Of a DNA stretch of 64,000 nt, positions 15,879-23,162 are shown one piece after another (position 1 is the stretch's first letter; each line of letters begins with the position of its first letter). Under the pieces are notes generated by a model. The model was not told where the DNA came from, searched no databases, and saw only the letters and a program-made list of their open reading frames with translations. The position numbers and the translations under genes were made by a program. Where the stretch lies: contig NZ_MLCL01000084.1 in the NCBI RefSeq assembly GCF_001942625.1, positions 27,069-91,068 of the forward strand, read 5' to 3'. Source of the stretch: Mycobacterium syngnathidarum. Its GTDB lineage: Bacteria > Actinomycetota > Actinomycetes > Mycobacteriales > Mycobacteriaceae.

Positions 15879-16385
15879 ATGTCATCTTCTGACCGGGCAC
15901 CGGGGCCTCGGCTCACTGTGTTGCACGGCCAGCGAATACCCGGCCGGGGATCCGGTCACACCAGCGGAGGGCGGGCTGTGGAGTTTCGGGTGCCCGCGCG
16001 AACTGAGGCGCTCGCGGTGGTGAGGGCGATGACCTCTTGCCTGGCCGACTACGAGGGGCTCGACGGGGAGACGGCCGCCAACCTGGCTTTGGCAGTGGAC
16101 GAAGCATGCACCGTGCTGATCGGTATGTCGGCGCCCGGAGCCGCTCTGGTGGTGGAAGAAGATCCCCACGCACACGAGCTCACCGTACGGATATCGGCTG
16201 TCTGTGACAGCGTCCATGGTGATCCTGGCACCGCTGTTCTGAGCGGATTCAGCCGCCGGGTGCTCCAAGCGCTCACCGAGCGCGTCGAAACTTTCGTCGA
16301 CGACACTGATTTCGAGCGCACCGCCGTTGCCACGCCGGCACTGGGTATCGCGCTGACCGTTCGTCGGCGTTGGGCCATGGCCTAG
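15879..16385 (+). CDS. RsbW-like anti-sigma factor (orphan paralogue)
   Basis: A 168-aa HATPase_c (GHKL) protein. VEFRVPARTEALAVVR and NLALAVDEACTVLI align with the SigF anti-sigma factor encoded at 21979, which has VEIRVAARLENLAVVR and DLRLAVDEACTALI. It carries an extra N-terminal tail of about 28 residues. As in mycobacterial UsfX, the usual N-box asparagine is replaced (DEACT). No sigma factor is adjacent; instead a STAS gene converges on it with 3 bp between the stops. It may bind SigF, another sigma factor or only the STAS partner. Confidence 0.83.
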   Translation: MSSSDRAPGPRLTVLHGQRIPGRGSGHTSGGRAVEFRVPARTEALAVVRAMTSCLADYEGLDGETAANLALAVDEACTVLIGMSAPGAALVVEEDPHAHELTVRISAVCDSVHGDPGTAVLSGFSRRVLQALTERVETFVDDTDFERTAVATPALGIALTVRRRWAMA

Positions 16386-16388
16386 CGC

Positions 16389-16817
16389 TCAGCGGTCCGC
16401 ATTCACCAACTGCAGCTGTCGTGGCTGATCGCGCAGCATCGACAGCGCGGCCGGAAGTTCGGAGGCGATCGGCAGTGCGCAGGCCGGATCGCAGATTCTC
16501 AGCACCCGAGAGACCGCACTGCTGGGAATCAGTACCCAGTCGACGTCGTCTCCGACATACCTCACATTGAGGGTGTGTAGGCAGGCGAAGCAGCCTGCGC
16601 CGAAGAACTCGACAGCGCTGAGGTCCAGCACGAGCTGTCGGCCCGGCCTGCTGTGCTGCAATCCGCATTCGATCAGGTCGGCGGCGTTGGATGCGTCCAA
16701 CTCGCCGTGCACGGTGATCACCGGCGTCGCCGAGGACAGCCATTGGGTGCTGAACCCCGCGCGGGTGCGTTTGTTGGGCGTCGGGGCCGCCGGTTTGGCG
16801 GCATTCATTGTGGACAT
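16389..16817 (-). CDS. STAS-domain anti-sigma-factor antagonist, Cys-rich (copy 1)
   Basis: A 142-aa STAS protein (HGELDASNAADL, LVLDLSAVEFFGAGCF). The loop that carries Asp-Ser-Ser-Gly in phospho-regulated antagonists reads GAGC here, so the phosphoserine site is missing, while five cysteines are present (51, 76, 79, 109, 113). This suggests redox rather than phosphorylation control, as described for mycobacterial RsfA. A GAGGAG ribosome-binding site precedes the ATG. The gene converges on the RsbW-like gene. Confidence 0.85.
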   Translation of the reverse strand: MSTMNAAKPAAPTPNKRTRAGFSTQWLSSATPVITVHGELDASNAADLIECGLQHSRPGRQLVLDLSAVEFFGAGCFACLHTLNVRYVGDDVDWVLIPSSAVSRVLRICDPACALPIASELPAALSMLRDQPRQLQLVNADR

Positions 16818-17120
16818 CGGTGACTCCTCAGTAGAAATACTGTGGTCACGTCACTCTCAGGCTCTGTGGGCTCAAAACCCCTGGACACAGGGGGTGTCAC
16901 GGCCCTGCACCCGATGACGATTCCGGGGCGGCTGTAAACTCAACCTGCATTGGACTCTACGCCCAGGCATGGTCGTGAACAATCGATCGCGGGGTTTCTT
17001 ATTATCCTCAGGTCACGTTGGCCACATGCGCCACACCGGCGGCCGGGCGGCGGGCCGGCTCCCCGCAGGGGCGTTTCCTGGATTTGGAAGTCACTGCCGG
17101 ACAAAGGTATTCGATCTGTC
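16818..17120. other. Intergenic stretch with a conserved upstream block
   Basis: 303 bp without a gene. Bases 16912-17014 are similar to 23640-23740 upstream of the second STAS gene, including its promoter. Bases 17015-17120 lie beyond the stop codon of the convergently placed maleylpyruvate-isomerase-like gene and show no clear terminator. Confidence 0.7.
16954..16982 (-). promoter_or_regulatory. SigA-like promoter of STAS copy 1
   Basis: On the minus strand: TTGTTC, 17-nt spacer, TAGAGT. The matching position upstream of STAS copy 2 has TTGTCC, 17 nt, TAGGGT. The start site would be near 16947, giving a leader of about 130 nt. Confidence 0.6.
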
Positions 17121-17744
17121 TCAGAGGCGGCCGCGCAGGACTTCCGCACCGGCGCCGCTGAGCTCCTCGGCGGCTTGTCGACGGCCCGTCATGGCCATCA
17201 GTAGTGCTTCACCCGTGCCGGTGACTTCGGGTCCGCTGCCGTGCTCCCAGTCGATGTCGTTCGCGCGCAGTCGAAGTCCCTTGATACGCCGCCCGGCCCC
17301 GAGTCGCGGGTTGCCGGGCACCATGGGCAGGATTCGCTGCAGGCGCTGCGGCGGCACGGTGCGGGGGAGTCCAAGTGCACGGCGGATGTCTTGATGGTGG
17401 ACGGTGCCGTCGACCAAACCGATCATGCCCCCGAATCCCGCCGTCAGGCCTTGCGGCCGCAGATGGCGGTTGAGGAACTCGAGCAGTTCATCGGTCGACA
17501 TGGTCGAGTATTCGTCGACCCCGACCTCGTTGGCGCGCAGGATCCGTCCCTTGGCGAACCGCTTGAGCAGCCCGGCCCACCCCAGCTCCTCGTAGCTGAT
17601 GACGTGGGCCACAACGTCTTTCACAGTCCACCCCGCGCACAGCGACTCGGTCTGCCATTGCTGAGGTGTCAGGGTGGCCAGAAGGTCCGCAAGGTCGGCG
17701 CGCTCGTCGTGGGCGAGGTCCATCAGGGACGGTTCGGTGTTCAT
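17121..17744 (-). CDS. Maleylpyruvate isomerase family (mycothiol-dependent, DinB-like) protein
   Basis: A 207-aa protein of the actinobacterial maleylpyruvate-isomerase/DinB-like superfamily. The N-terminal helical bundle holds LCAGWTVKDVVAHVISYE with one metal-ligand histidine; DGTVHHQDIRR supplies more. Proteins of this kind use or are proposed to use mycothiol. It is the last gene of an ArsR-SRPBCC-isomerase operon and overlaps the SRPBCC stop codon (ATGA). GGAGG precedes the ATG. Confidence 0.8.
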   Translation of the reverse strand: MNTEPSLMDLAHDERADLADLLATLTPQQWQTESLCAGWTVKDVVAHVISYEELGWAGLLKRFAKGRILRANEVGVDEYSTMSTDELLEFLNRHLRPQGLTAGFGGMIGLVDGTVHHQDIRRALGLPRTVPPQRLQRILPMVPGNPRLGAGRRIKGLRLRANDIDWEHGSGPEVTGTGEALLMAMTGRRQAAEELSGAGAEVLRGRL

Positions 17745-18238
17745 CGCGGCACCTCCTGCGCTTCCCCGGTGACCACGTCGAGGTAGCGGTCCAGGTACAG
17801 CGGCCATCCGGCGTCGCCGCCGACGCCTCTGGCCACCGATTGCCAGCCATCGCCGTGGCGCTCGAGGTGCCGGTGTTCCAGCTCGACGCGGGTCCGGGCG
17901 TCGCCCTCGGGGATGAACCGGACTTCCACCTCGCTCGTGCGATCGGGGTCGGATTCGATCTGCCAGGTGGGTCCGATGTCCCATGAGAAGACGACACGTG
18001 TCGGAGGGTCGTAGACCAGGACCCGCGACCATTCGCAACGGCTGCCGTCCGTCCCGACGTCGTAGATGTGCCCACCGACTCGGGGTTCGAAGACAGTCTG
18101 CGCCACCGGTACCGCTAGCAGGTTGTGTTCGCGCGGCTTGATCGCGTCGAACCGGTCGATGAACAGGGTGAAAGCCCGGTCCGCGGCCGCATTGACGACG
18201 ATGCTCTTTCGGACGGGTGCGGCTGCTGTGGGTTTCAT
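17741..18238 (-). CDS. SRPBCC (Aha1/START-like) domain protein
   Basis: A 165-aa SRPBCC-fold protein: SIVVNAAADRAFTLFIDRFD is the first strand-helix of the fold, VGGHIYDVGTDG and RVVFSWDIG are barrel strands, and EVRFIPEGDARTRVELEHR is the long hairpin. These helix-grip proteins bind hydrophobic ligands in a deep cavity. It is linked by ATGA overlaps to an ArsR regulator upstream and a maleylpyruvate-isomerase-like gene downstream, a common actinobacterial trio of unknown role. Confidence 0.88.
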   Translation of the reverse strand: MKPTAAAPVRKSIVVNAAADRAFTLFIDRFDAIKPREHNLLAVPVAQTVFEPRVGGHIYDVGTDGSRCEWSRVLVYDPPTRVVFSWDIGPTWQIESDPDRTSEVEVRFIPEGDARTRVELEHRHLERHGDGWQSVARGVGGDAGWPLYLDRYLDVVTGEAQEVPR

Positions 18239-18552
18239 GTCGGCTGTGCCTCCTGTTCGACGAGGTCCTTGTACGCCTCCAGAGCCTGGCTCCAGAAGCT
18301 GTCCAGCTCGGCACGAAGTGCCGCGATACCGGCTGGATCGACGTGGTAGACGCGGCGTGTTCCGGCGGCCCGATCGCCGACGAGCCCGGCTGATTTCAGC
18401 ACTTTGAGATGTTGTGAAACCGCCGGACGGCTGATCGGGAGTTCGCGGGCCAGCTCGCCCACTGCCATCGGGCCCACAGCGAGTCGCCGGACGATGGCCC
18501 GGCGACTCCCGTCGGCCAAGGCGGCCCATGGATCGCTTGGGTAAGTCACCAC
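18235..18552 (-). CDS. ArsR-family winged-helix regulator
   Basis: A 105-aa ArsR/SmtB-type repressor. DPWAALADGSRRAIVRRLA opens the domain and ISRPAVSQHLKVLKSAGLV is the recognition helix. No cysteine metal site is seen, so it is not a typical metal sensor; relatives paired with SRPBCC genes are common. GTG 18552 is my best start (GTG 18549 also possible). A 16-bp palindrome lies immediately upstream and is its likely operator. Confidence 0.88.
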   Translation of the reverse strand: MVTYPSDPWAALADGSRRAIVRRLAVGPMAVGELARELPISRPAVSQHLKVLKSAGLVGDRAAGTRRVYHVDPAGIAALRAELDSFWSQALEAYKDLVEQEAQPT

Positions 18553-18557
18553 GAACC

Positions 18558-18573
18558 GTAAGCCTACGCTTAC
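18558..18573. promoter_or_regulatory. Palindromic ArsR operator candidate
   Basis: GTAAGC, 4-nt spacer CTAC, GCTTAC: perfect 6-bp arms, 6 bp before the ArsR start codon. A further GTAAGC half-site lies at 18611-18616 inside the spacer of the divergent SigF promoter. Confidence 0.6.
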
Positions 18574-18597
18574 CCATGGTGCCGGTCGAGTCCGAAA

Positions 18598-18622
18598 GTT
18601 TGACCTGCGCGTAAGCGGGTAC
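18598..18622 (+). promoter_or_regulatory. SigF promoter before a small membrane protein cluster
   Basis: GTTT, 15-nt spacer, GGGTAC, ending 10 nt before ATG 18633. Consensus match. It could drive 18633 through usfY copy 2, since gaps between these genes are at most about 120 bp and all are on the plus strand. Confidence 0.78.
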
Positions 18623-18632
18623 ATGGCATGCC

Positions 18633-18866
18633 ATGAGACTTGGTGGATTATTCGGGACACTCGTGCTCATCTGGCTGATCATCGGCGTGGTGGCAGCCTG
18701 GCAGCGCGACTATTTCCATGGTGGATCAACTAACTGCGCGACCGCCGGTGCCGTCGCGCTCACAGTCCTTGCCGGGCCGCTCAACTATGCGGGCGTCAAC
18801 CCGAAGGTCCAGGAGTGCCGTCTACCGCAACCCAGCGCGATGGAATCCGTCGCGGCATTGAATTGA
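18633..18866 (+). CDS. Small membrane protein, 77 aa
   Basis: A protein with one strong helix at residues 4-22 (LFGTLVLIWLIIGVVAAW) and a second hydrophobic stretch (AGAVALTVLAGPLNYAG); two cysteines lie in the non-membrane part. It starts right after a consensus SigF promoter. The family is conserved in mycobacteria as far as I recall, but no function is known. Confidence 0.75.
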   Translation: MRLGGLFGTLVLIWLIIGVVAAWQRDYFHGGSTNCATAGAVALTVLAGPLNYAGVNPKVQECRLPQPSAMESVAALN

Positions 18867-18873
18867 GGTCGCC

Positions 18874-19029
18874 ATGATTGTTCTCGGTGCGGTTCTGCTC
18901 ATTCTCGGCTTGATCCTCGACATGTATTTGCTCTGGGTGATCGGCGTGGTCCTGCTGGTCATCGGGGGGGTGTTCTGGCTACTCGGGGCGATCGGGCGGC
19001 CGGTCGCGGGCCGGCGAAGCTGGTATTGA
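18874..19029 (+). CDS. DUF6131-like small membrane protein, 51 aa
   Basis: An almost entirely hydrophobic peptide (MIVLGAVLLILGLILDMYLL...) with two helices and a C-terminal GRPVAGRRSWY tail. The shape and tail match the DUF6131 family of actinobacterial small proteins. A GAGGTCGCC ribosome-binding site precedes the ATG, 7 bp after the previous stop, so it is co-transcribed. Function unknown. Confidence 0.8.
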   Translation: MIVLGAVLLILGLILDMYLLWVIGVVLLVIGGVFWLLGAIGRPVAGRRSWY

Positions 19030-19087
19030 CGCGGACGGCGCCGACAACGCCGTCAACGGCAGGTGGCAACAACAAGGGAGGTGCTTG

Positions 19088-19345
19088 ATGCCGAATCCGT
19101 CGATCAAGGACGGGAAGCTCTACGCGGAACTTCGGGACGAAGGAAACTCGAAGGAGAAAGCCGCGCGGATCTCCAATGCCGCTGCCGCCAGGGGGCGTTC
19201 GAATGTCGGGCGTTCGGGTGGCAAATCCGGATCCTACGAGGACTGGAAAGTCGACGACCTGCGTCACCGGGCGAAAGAGCTTGGTATCAAAGGATATTCT
19301 GACAAGAACAAGCGCGAGCTGATCGGGATGCTCCGAAACCACTGA
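19088..19345 (+). CDS. DUF7218 / Rho N-terminal-like small protein
   Basis: An 85-aa basic protein. NPSIKDGKLYAELRDEGNSK opens it, and the C-terminal segment WKVDDLRHRAKELGIKGYSDKNKRELIGMLR is the helix-extended-loop-helix of Rho-N/SAP-like domains, which bind nucleic acids. ATG 19088 has AAGGGAGGTG upstream. It lies in the SigF-driven cluster next to usfY. Possibly a stress nucleoid or RNA-binding protein (inference). Confidence 0.8.
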   Translation: MPNPSIKDGKLYAELRDEGNSKEKAARISNAAAARGRSNVGRSGGKSGSYEDWKVDDLRHRAKELGIKGYSDKNKRELIGMLRNH

Positions 19346-19465
19346 TCGTCATCGGAGCTGGAGCCGGAGCGTCGGTCGACAATCTGACGGTTTTCTCGCC
19401 AGCGGAGCCACGGAGTTCTACCGTGGAGACAGCACGTGGTGCGAGTAATGGCGGAAGGAGCAGCC

Positions 19466-19774
19466 ATGCACGGCCCAAAGGACCCAGTTGACCACGCCCG
19501 GACAACCCGGCCGCATGCCGGCGAGTCGATGAAGGACAACGTCATCATGCCTGCGCTGATACTCATCTTCGTGGGGCTGGTGCTGTTCGTCGGGACCCTG
19601 GCGGCATTCGCCACCGGCCACCCCGACGTCGGCCTGACCGTCGGCACGCTTTCTGCGGCCGGCTTCATCATCGGATCGATGTGGCTCGCCCTCGAGCACA
19701 TGAGGGTGCGTCGCATCGAGGAACGCTGGTACACAGACCATCCCGGGGTGATGCGCCAGCGGCCGAGCAGCTGA
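19466..19774 (+). CDS. usfY: UsfY family protein, copy 2
   Basis: A 102-aa paralogue of the UsfY protein at 9474, sharing DPVDHARTTRPHAGESMKDN and RVRRIEERWY with two membrane helices between. ATG 19466 was chosen because it aligns the N-termini and has GGAAGGAG upstream. Which copy is the orthologue of usfY next to sigF in M. tuberculosis cannot be decided here. Confidence 0.87.
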   Translation: MHGPKDPVDHARTTRPHAGESMKDNVIMPALILIFVGLVLFVGTLAAFATGHPDVGLTVGTLSAAGFIIGSMWLALEHMRVRRIEERWYTDHPGVMRQRPSS

Positions 19775-19804
19775 CGGCCGGCACCGTGCTGAGCCGTTCA
19801 CTGC

Positions 19805-20149
19805 TCAGAACGTGAGCGCGAGTATCGCGAAATCGATTGCCAGCAGCGCCAACCCGACTATCGGTACCAGGATTCCGTACCGCATCCGTGCAGTGAAGAT
19901 GGATATGGCGATGGTGACGATCGGCACCACCGGCGCGCCGTAGAACAGGACCCCGAACCAGAATTCACCCGGACCCTTGTTCGCGCAGACCTCGCCGGTG
20001 CAGCCGGCCATGCTCATCACCGCACCCATGCCGTACAAAAACACCGCGATGGCCGCCGGGATGGTCAGCACCACCAGTACCCAGGTCATCGAAATCCGTG
20101 TTCGCCGCCCACCATTGTGCTGTGTTTGCAGAGTCTGTGATTCGGTCAT
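19805..20149 (-). CDS. Hypothetical membrane protein, three helices
   Basis: A 114-aa protein with hydrophobic helices at about 22-45, 66-85 and 91-112 and a short loop with two cysteines (AGCTGEVCANKG) that could form a disulfide outside the membrane. A GGGTAT hexamer (20164-20159 minus) lies 9 nt before the ATG, but no matching -35 is clear. No family recognised. Confidence 0.7.
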   Translation of the reverse strand: MTESQTLQTQHNGGRRTRISMTWVLVVLTIPAAIAVFLYGMGAVMSMAGCTGEVCANKGPGEFWFGVLFYGAPVVPIVTIAISIFTARMRYGILVPIVGLALLAIDFAILALTF

Positions 20150-20165
20150 TGGGTTCGCATACCCA

Positions 20166-20190
20166 GTTTCGTGGAGTTCTGCACGGGTTA
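20166..20190 (+). promoter_or_regulatory. SigF-like promoter variant before LLM oxidoreductase
   Basis: GTTT, 15-nt spacer, GGGTTA followed by TCCC, ending 10 nt before ATG 20201. Same variant as at 15627-15651 minus. Confidence 0.45.
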
Positions 20191-20200
20191 TCCCAGCGGC

Positions 20201-21187
20201 ATGGCCAGATTCGGATACACCTTGATGACCGAGCAGAGCGGCCCGCGAGAGCTGGTCGACTATGCGGTGTCAGCAGAGCAGGTCGGCTTCGACTTCGAGG
20301 TCAGCAGCGACCACTACAGCCCGTGGCTGGCCAGTCAGGGGCACGCTCCCAACGCCTGGCCGGTACTGGGGGCGGTAGCCCACGCCACTCACTCCGTCGA
20401 CCTGTACTCCTACGTGACCTGCCCGACGATCAGATACCACCCAGCGATCGTCGCCCAGCAGGCGGCCACCGTGCAGATCCTGTCCGAGGGGCGGTTCACC
20501 CTCGGGCTGGGCAGCGGCGAGAACCTCAATGAGCACGTCGTCGGCCAGGGTTGGCCGACGGTCGAGCGTCGCCTCGACATGCTGGCGGAGGCGATCAAGC
20601 TGATCCGAGAACTACTCAGCGGAGAGCTGATCGACTTCACTGGGGAGTTCTTCGAAGTGGCCTCGGCGCGCATCTGGGATGTACCGGAAATCCCGGTGAC
20701 CGTTGCCGTCTCGATGACCGGCGAGAAGTCCGTCGAAAAACTGGCGGTGTCCGCCGACCATCTGATCAACGTCGCGCCCGACCGGGCGATCGTCGAAGAC
20801 TGGCAGCAGCGCCGGCAGGCCACCGGCGTGCTGCCCGAGGGACGCGTCATCGGACAGATACCGGTGTGCTGGGATCCCGATCGAGACGCCGCCGTACAAC
20901 GCGCCCATGACCAGTTCCGTTGGTTCGCCGGCGGCTGGGCGGTCAACGCCGATCTCCCCACCCCGGCCGGATTCGCGGCGGCGACGCAGTTTGTGCGCCC
21001 CGACGATGTGGCCGAATCCATTCCGTGCGGACCAGACCTGGACGCGATCGTTGCGGCCGTGGCCCCCTATCTCGACGCGGGATTCACCGACATCGCCTTG
21101 GTCCAGATCGGCGACGAGGGGCAGCAGCGATTCCTGGACGAGGCCGCCAAGCCGCTACTGGCTGCGCTGCACGCCGAGTTCGACTGA
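20201..21187 (+). CDS. F420-dependent LLM-class oxidoreductase (TIGR03557-like)
   Basis: A 328-aa TIM-barrel protein of the luciferase-like monooxygenase class. MARFGYTLMTEQ, FDFEVSSDHYSPW and the cofactor loop FTLGLGSGENLNEHV are typical of the actinobacterial F420-dependent G6PDH-related TIGR03557 group. ATG 20201 has a SigF-type promoter directly upstream. The cofactor F420 would come from the fbiA-fbiB genes at 51-53.5 kb in this window. Substrate unknown. Confidence 0.87.
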   Translation: MARFGYTLMTEQSGPRELVDYAVSAEQVGFDFEVSSDHYSPWLASQGHAPNAWPVLGAVAHATHSVDLYSYVTCPTIRYHPAIVAQQAATVQILSEGRFTLGLGSGENLNEHVVGQGWPTVERRLDMLAEAIKLIRELLSGELIDFTGEFFEVASARIWDVPEIPVTVAVSMTGEKSVEKLAVSADHLINVAPDRAIVEDWQQRRQATGVLPEGRVIGQIPVCWDPDRDAAVQRAHDQFRWFAGGWAVNADLPTPAGFAAATQFVRPDDVAESIPCGPDLDAIVAAVAPYLDAGFTDIALVQIGDEGQQRFLDEAAKPLLAALHAEFD

Positions 21188-21700
21188 CGAGCCCGACGAC
21201 ATCGGGTGACCCAGCCGCATCACCAGCGGCAGCAGCAGCCAGACACCCACGAACGTCAGCAGGGCGACCGCCCCTGCGATCACGCCGGCCTCACGTCCGG
21301 CGACGGTGTCGAAGATGAGCTCGGTGACCCCGGTCATCGCGAGGCCCAGCAACACCAGCCCGAGGAATGCGCAACGGTGGGCGGCCGAGACGAGCAGGTT
21401 CAGCCGATGCCTGCGGAACAGGAGGCGGTGCATGCCGACAGGTGCCACCAGCAGTGCGGTGGCAGCTGACGAACACGCGACCGTCGCGAGGTAGAGGACC
21501 CGCATCGGTCCGTCGAGCATCGAGAACCGTTCCTGGAAAGGCAGAGTCAGCAGCAGTCCGGTCAGCAGTAGAACGCCGGTTTGCACCACCCTCAGCTCCT
21601 GCAGCAGGCTGCTCCAGTTGCGGTCCAGCCGCTCCGCTTCCGTTTCGTGGCGAGCGGTCTGGTCCCACCGCTGATCCAGCTCGGGACGGTCCGGATCCAT
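21155..21700 (-). CDS. DUF6328 membrane protein
   Basis: A 181-aa protein with four membrane helices. The N-terminal RNWSSLLQELRVVQTGVLLL segment is the recognisable DUF6328 core. ATG 21700 (MDPDRPEL) is the chosen start; ATG 21754 is in frame upstream. It overlaps the convergent LLM gene by 33 bp and is divergent from rsbW-sigF. Function unknown. Confidence 0.8.
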   Translation of the reverse strand: MDPDRPELDQRWDQTARHETEAERLDRNWSSLLQELRVVQTGVLLLTGLLLTLPFQERFSMLDGPMRVLYLATVACSSAATALLVAPVGMHRLLFRRHRLNLLVSAAHRCAFLGLVLLGLAMTGVTELIFDTVAGREAGVIAGAVALLTFVGVWLLLPLVMRLGHPMSSGSSVELGVQRSQ

Positions 21701-21728
21701 ACTGTCGATGATCCCATGCCAGTCGCAG

Positions 21729-21754
21729 GTTTCGGGTTGCGTCCGGGTGGGCAT
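21729..21754 (+). promoter_or_regulatory. Possible distal SigF promoter for rsbW-sigF
   Basis: GTTT, 16-nt spacer, GGGCAT (one mismatch), about 220 bp upstream of rsbW. No better SigF box is seen in the rsbW upstream region, so autoregulation, if present, may use this site. A SigA-like TACTGT (21949-21954) lies closer. Confidence 0.35.
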
Positions 21755-21978
21755 CCCTGGCCCGGGCGTCGCAGGCGGGTTCCTGTCTGGGCGCAGAAGG
21801 GAACGATAGTGTCAATGGCGAGACCGACATCGAGCCACCGGGGCAGGCCCGGCGCGCGTCCGGTGGAAACTGCTCGGAGCGTTGTGATTCAACACCGTGC
21901 GAGCGTCATCAGCAGAGCGGTCTCGTGAGACTAGGGTCCCAGTTGGGATACTGTCGATCCGAGATGCCGGGAGGTGAA

Positions 21979-22413
21979 ATGGCCGACGAACAGGGCCAGT
22001 CCATGCCGTCGAGCCGTGGAGAGCGGTCGGTGGAGATTCGGGTCGCGGCCAGGCTGGAGAACCTGGCCGTGGTGCGCACGCTTGTCGCCGCCGTCGCAGC
22101 GTTCGAGGACCTCGATTTCGACGTTGTCGCCGACCTGCGGCTGGCGGTGGACGAGGCCTGCACAGCGTTGATCCGGGCCGCCGTCCCGGATTCGAGCCTG
22201 CGTTTGATCGTCGACCCGAGCGAGGATGCGGTGGTGATCACCGCCTCGACCACCTGCACCGGTTCCGCGGTGGTCGAGCCGGGCAGCTTCAGCTGGCACG
22301 TCTTGAGTTCCCTGACCGACGAGGTCAAGACGTTCACCGACGGGGACGGGCCCGAAGCCGGTCAGGTATCCGGCATCACCCTCACGACGAGACGAGCGAG
22401 CCTGCTGCGGTGA
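21979..22413 (+). CDS. rsbW: Anti-sigma-F factor RsbW/UsfX
   Basis: A 144-aa GHKL-fold anti-sigma factor that holds SigF inactive. It has LRLAVDEACTALI in the ATP-lid region and the SFSWHVLSSLTDEVKTF segment shared with M. tuberculosis UsfX. ATG 21979 (MADEQ) matches the UsfX N-terminus and has GGGAGGTGA upstream. It overlaps sigF by 4 bp (GTGA), giving tight stoichiometry. Release would depend on antagonists such as the STAS proteins nearby. Confidence 0.94.
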   Translation: MADEQGQSMPSSRGERSVEIRVAARLENLAVVRTLVAAVAAFEDLDFDVVADLRLAVDEACTALIRAAVPDSSLRLIVDPSEDAVVITASTTCTGSAVVEPGSFSWHVLSSLTDEVKTFTDGDGPEAGQVSGITLTTRRASLLR

Positions 22414-23162
22414 CGTCCGAATATGCGGACGTTCGCGAAATGTTTCGCGAACTCAGCGGAATGTCCGAGGACTCGTCGGCTTACGAGCGCCAACGTGAGC
22501 GGATCGTCGAGCGGTGTCTGCCGCTCGCCGACCACATCGCCCGGCGGTTCGACGGCCGCGGCGAATCACGCGAAGACTTGACGCAAGTGGCGCGGGTCGG
22601 CCTGGTCAATGCGGTCAACCGGTTCGATGTCGAGGCCGGATCAGACTTCGTGTCCTTCGCGGTGCCGACGATCATGGGGGAGGTCCGCCGCCACTTCAGG
22701 GACAACAGCTGGTCGGTGAAGGTGCCGCGGCGGCTCAAGGAGCTGCATCTGCGACTCGGCTCGGCCACGGCGGAGCTGTCTCAGCGGCTGGGCCGGGCCC
22801 CGACCGCCTCCGAGCTGGCCGAAGAACTCGACATGGACCGCGAAGAGGTGATCGAAGGCCTGGTCGCGGGAAGCTCGTACAACACGCTGTCCATCGACAG
22901 CGGAGGCGGGGGGAACGAGGACGCGCCGGCGATCGTCGACACGCTCGGCGACGACGACGCCGGTCTGGACCAGATCGACAATCGGGAAACCTTGCGGCCA
23001 CTGCTCGCGCAGTTGCCCGAGCGGGAACGCACGGTCCTGTTGCTCCGGTTCTTCGAGTCCATGACGCAGACGCAGATCGCCGAACGTGTCGGTGTCTCGC
23101 AGATGCACGTCTCGAGGCTGTTGGCGAAATCGCTAGCGCGACTTCGTGACCAGCTGCAGTAG
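22410..23162 (+). CDS. sigF: RNA polymerase sigma factor SigF
   Basis: A 250-aa SigB/SigF/SigG-type sigma factor. Region 2 includes EDLTQVARVGLVNAVNRFD and the SFAVPTIMGEVRRHFRD segment; region 3 reads RLGRAPTASELAEELD; region 4 ends with QTQIAERVGVSQMHVSRLL. It directs transcription of general-stress and stationary-phase genes from GTTT-N15-17-GGGTA promoters, many of which occur in this window. GTG start overlaps rsbW. A STAS gene converges on its 3' end with a 30-bp overlap. Confidence 0.97.
   Translation: MTSEYADVREMFRELSGMSEDSSAYERQRERIVERCLPLADHIARRFDGRGESREDLTQVARVGLVNAVNRFDVEAGSDFVSFAVPTIMGEVRRHFRDNSWSVKVPRRLKELHLRLGSATAELSQRLGRAPTASELAEELDMDREEVIEGLVAGSSYNTLSIDSGGGGNEDAPAIVDTLGDDDAGLDQIDNRETLRPLLAQLPERERTVLLLRFFESMTQTQIAERVGVSQMHVSRLLAKSLARLRDQLQ

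Noticed and set aside
15470..15892. Plus-strand 140-codon frame across the acidic pseudogene
   Set aside because: Overlaps the acidic frame and the SigF promoter of the RsbW-like gene; no ribosome-binding site or family.
19789..19808. CTGAGC/GCTCAG hairpin after usfY copy 2
   Set aside because: Only 6 bp with an 8-nt loop and no T-run; too weak to call a terminator.
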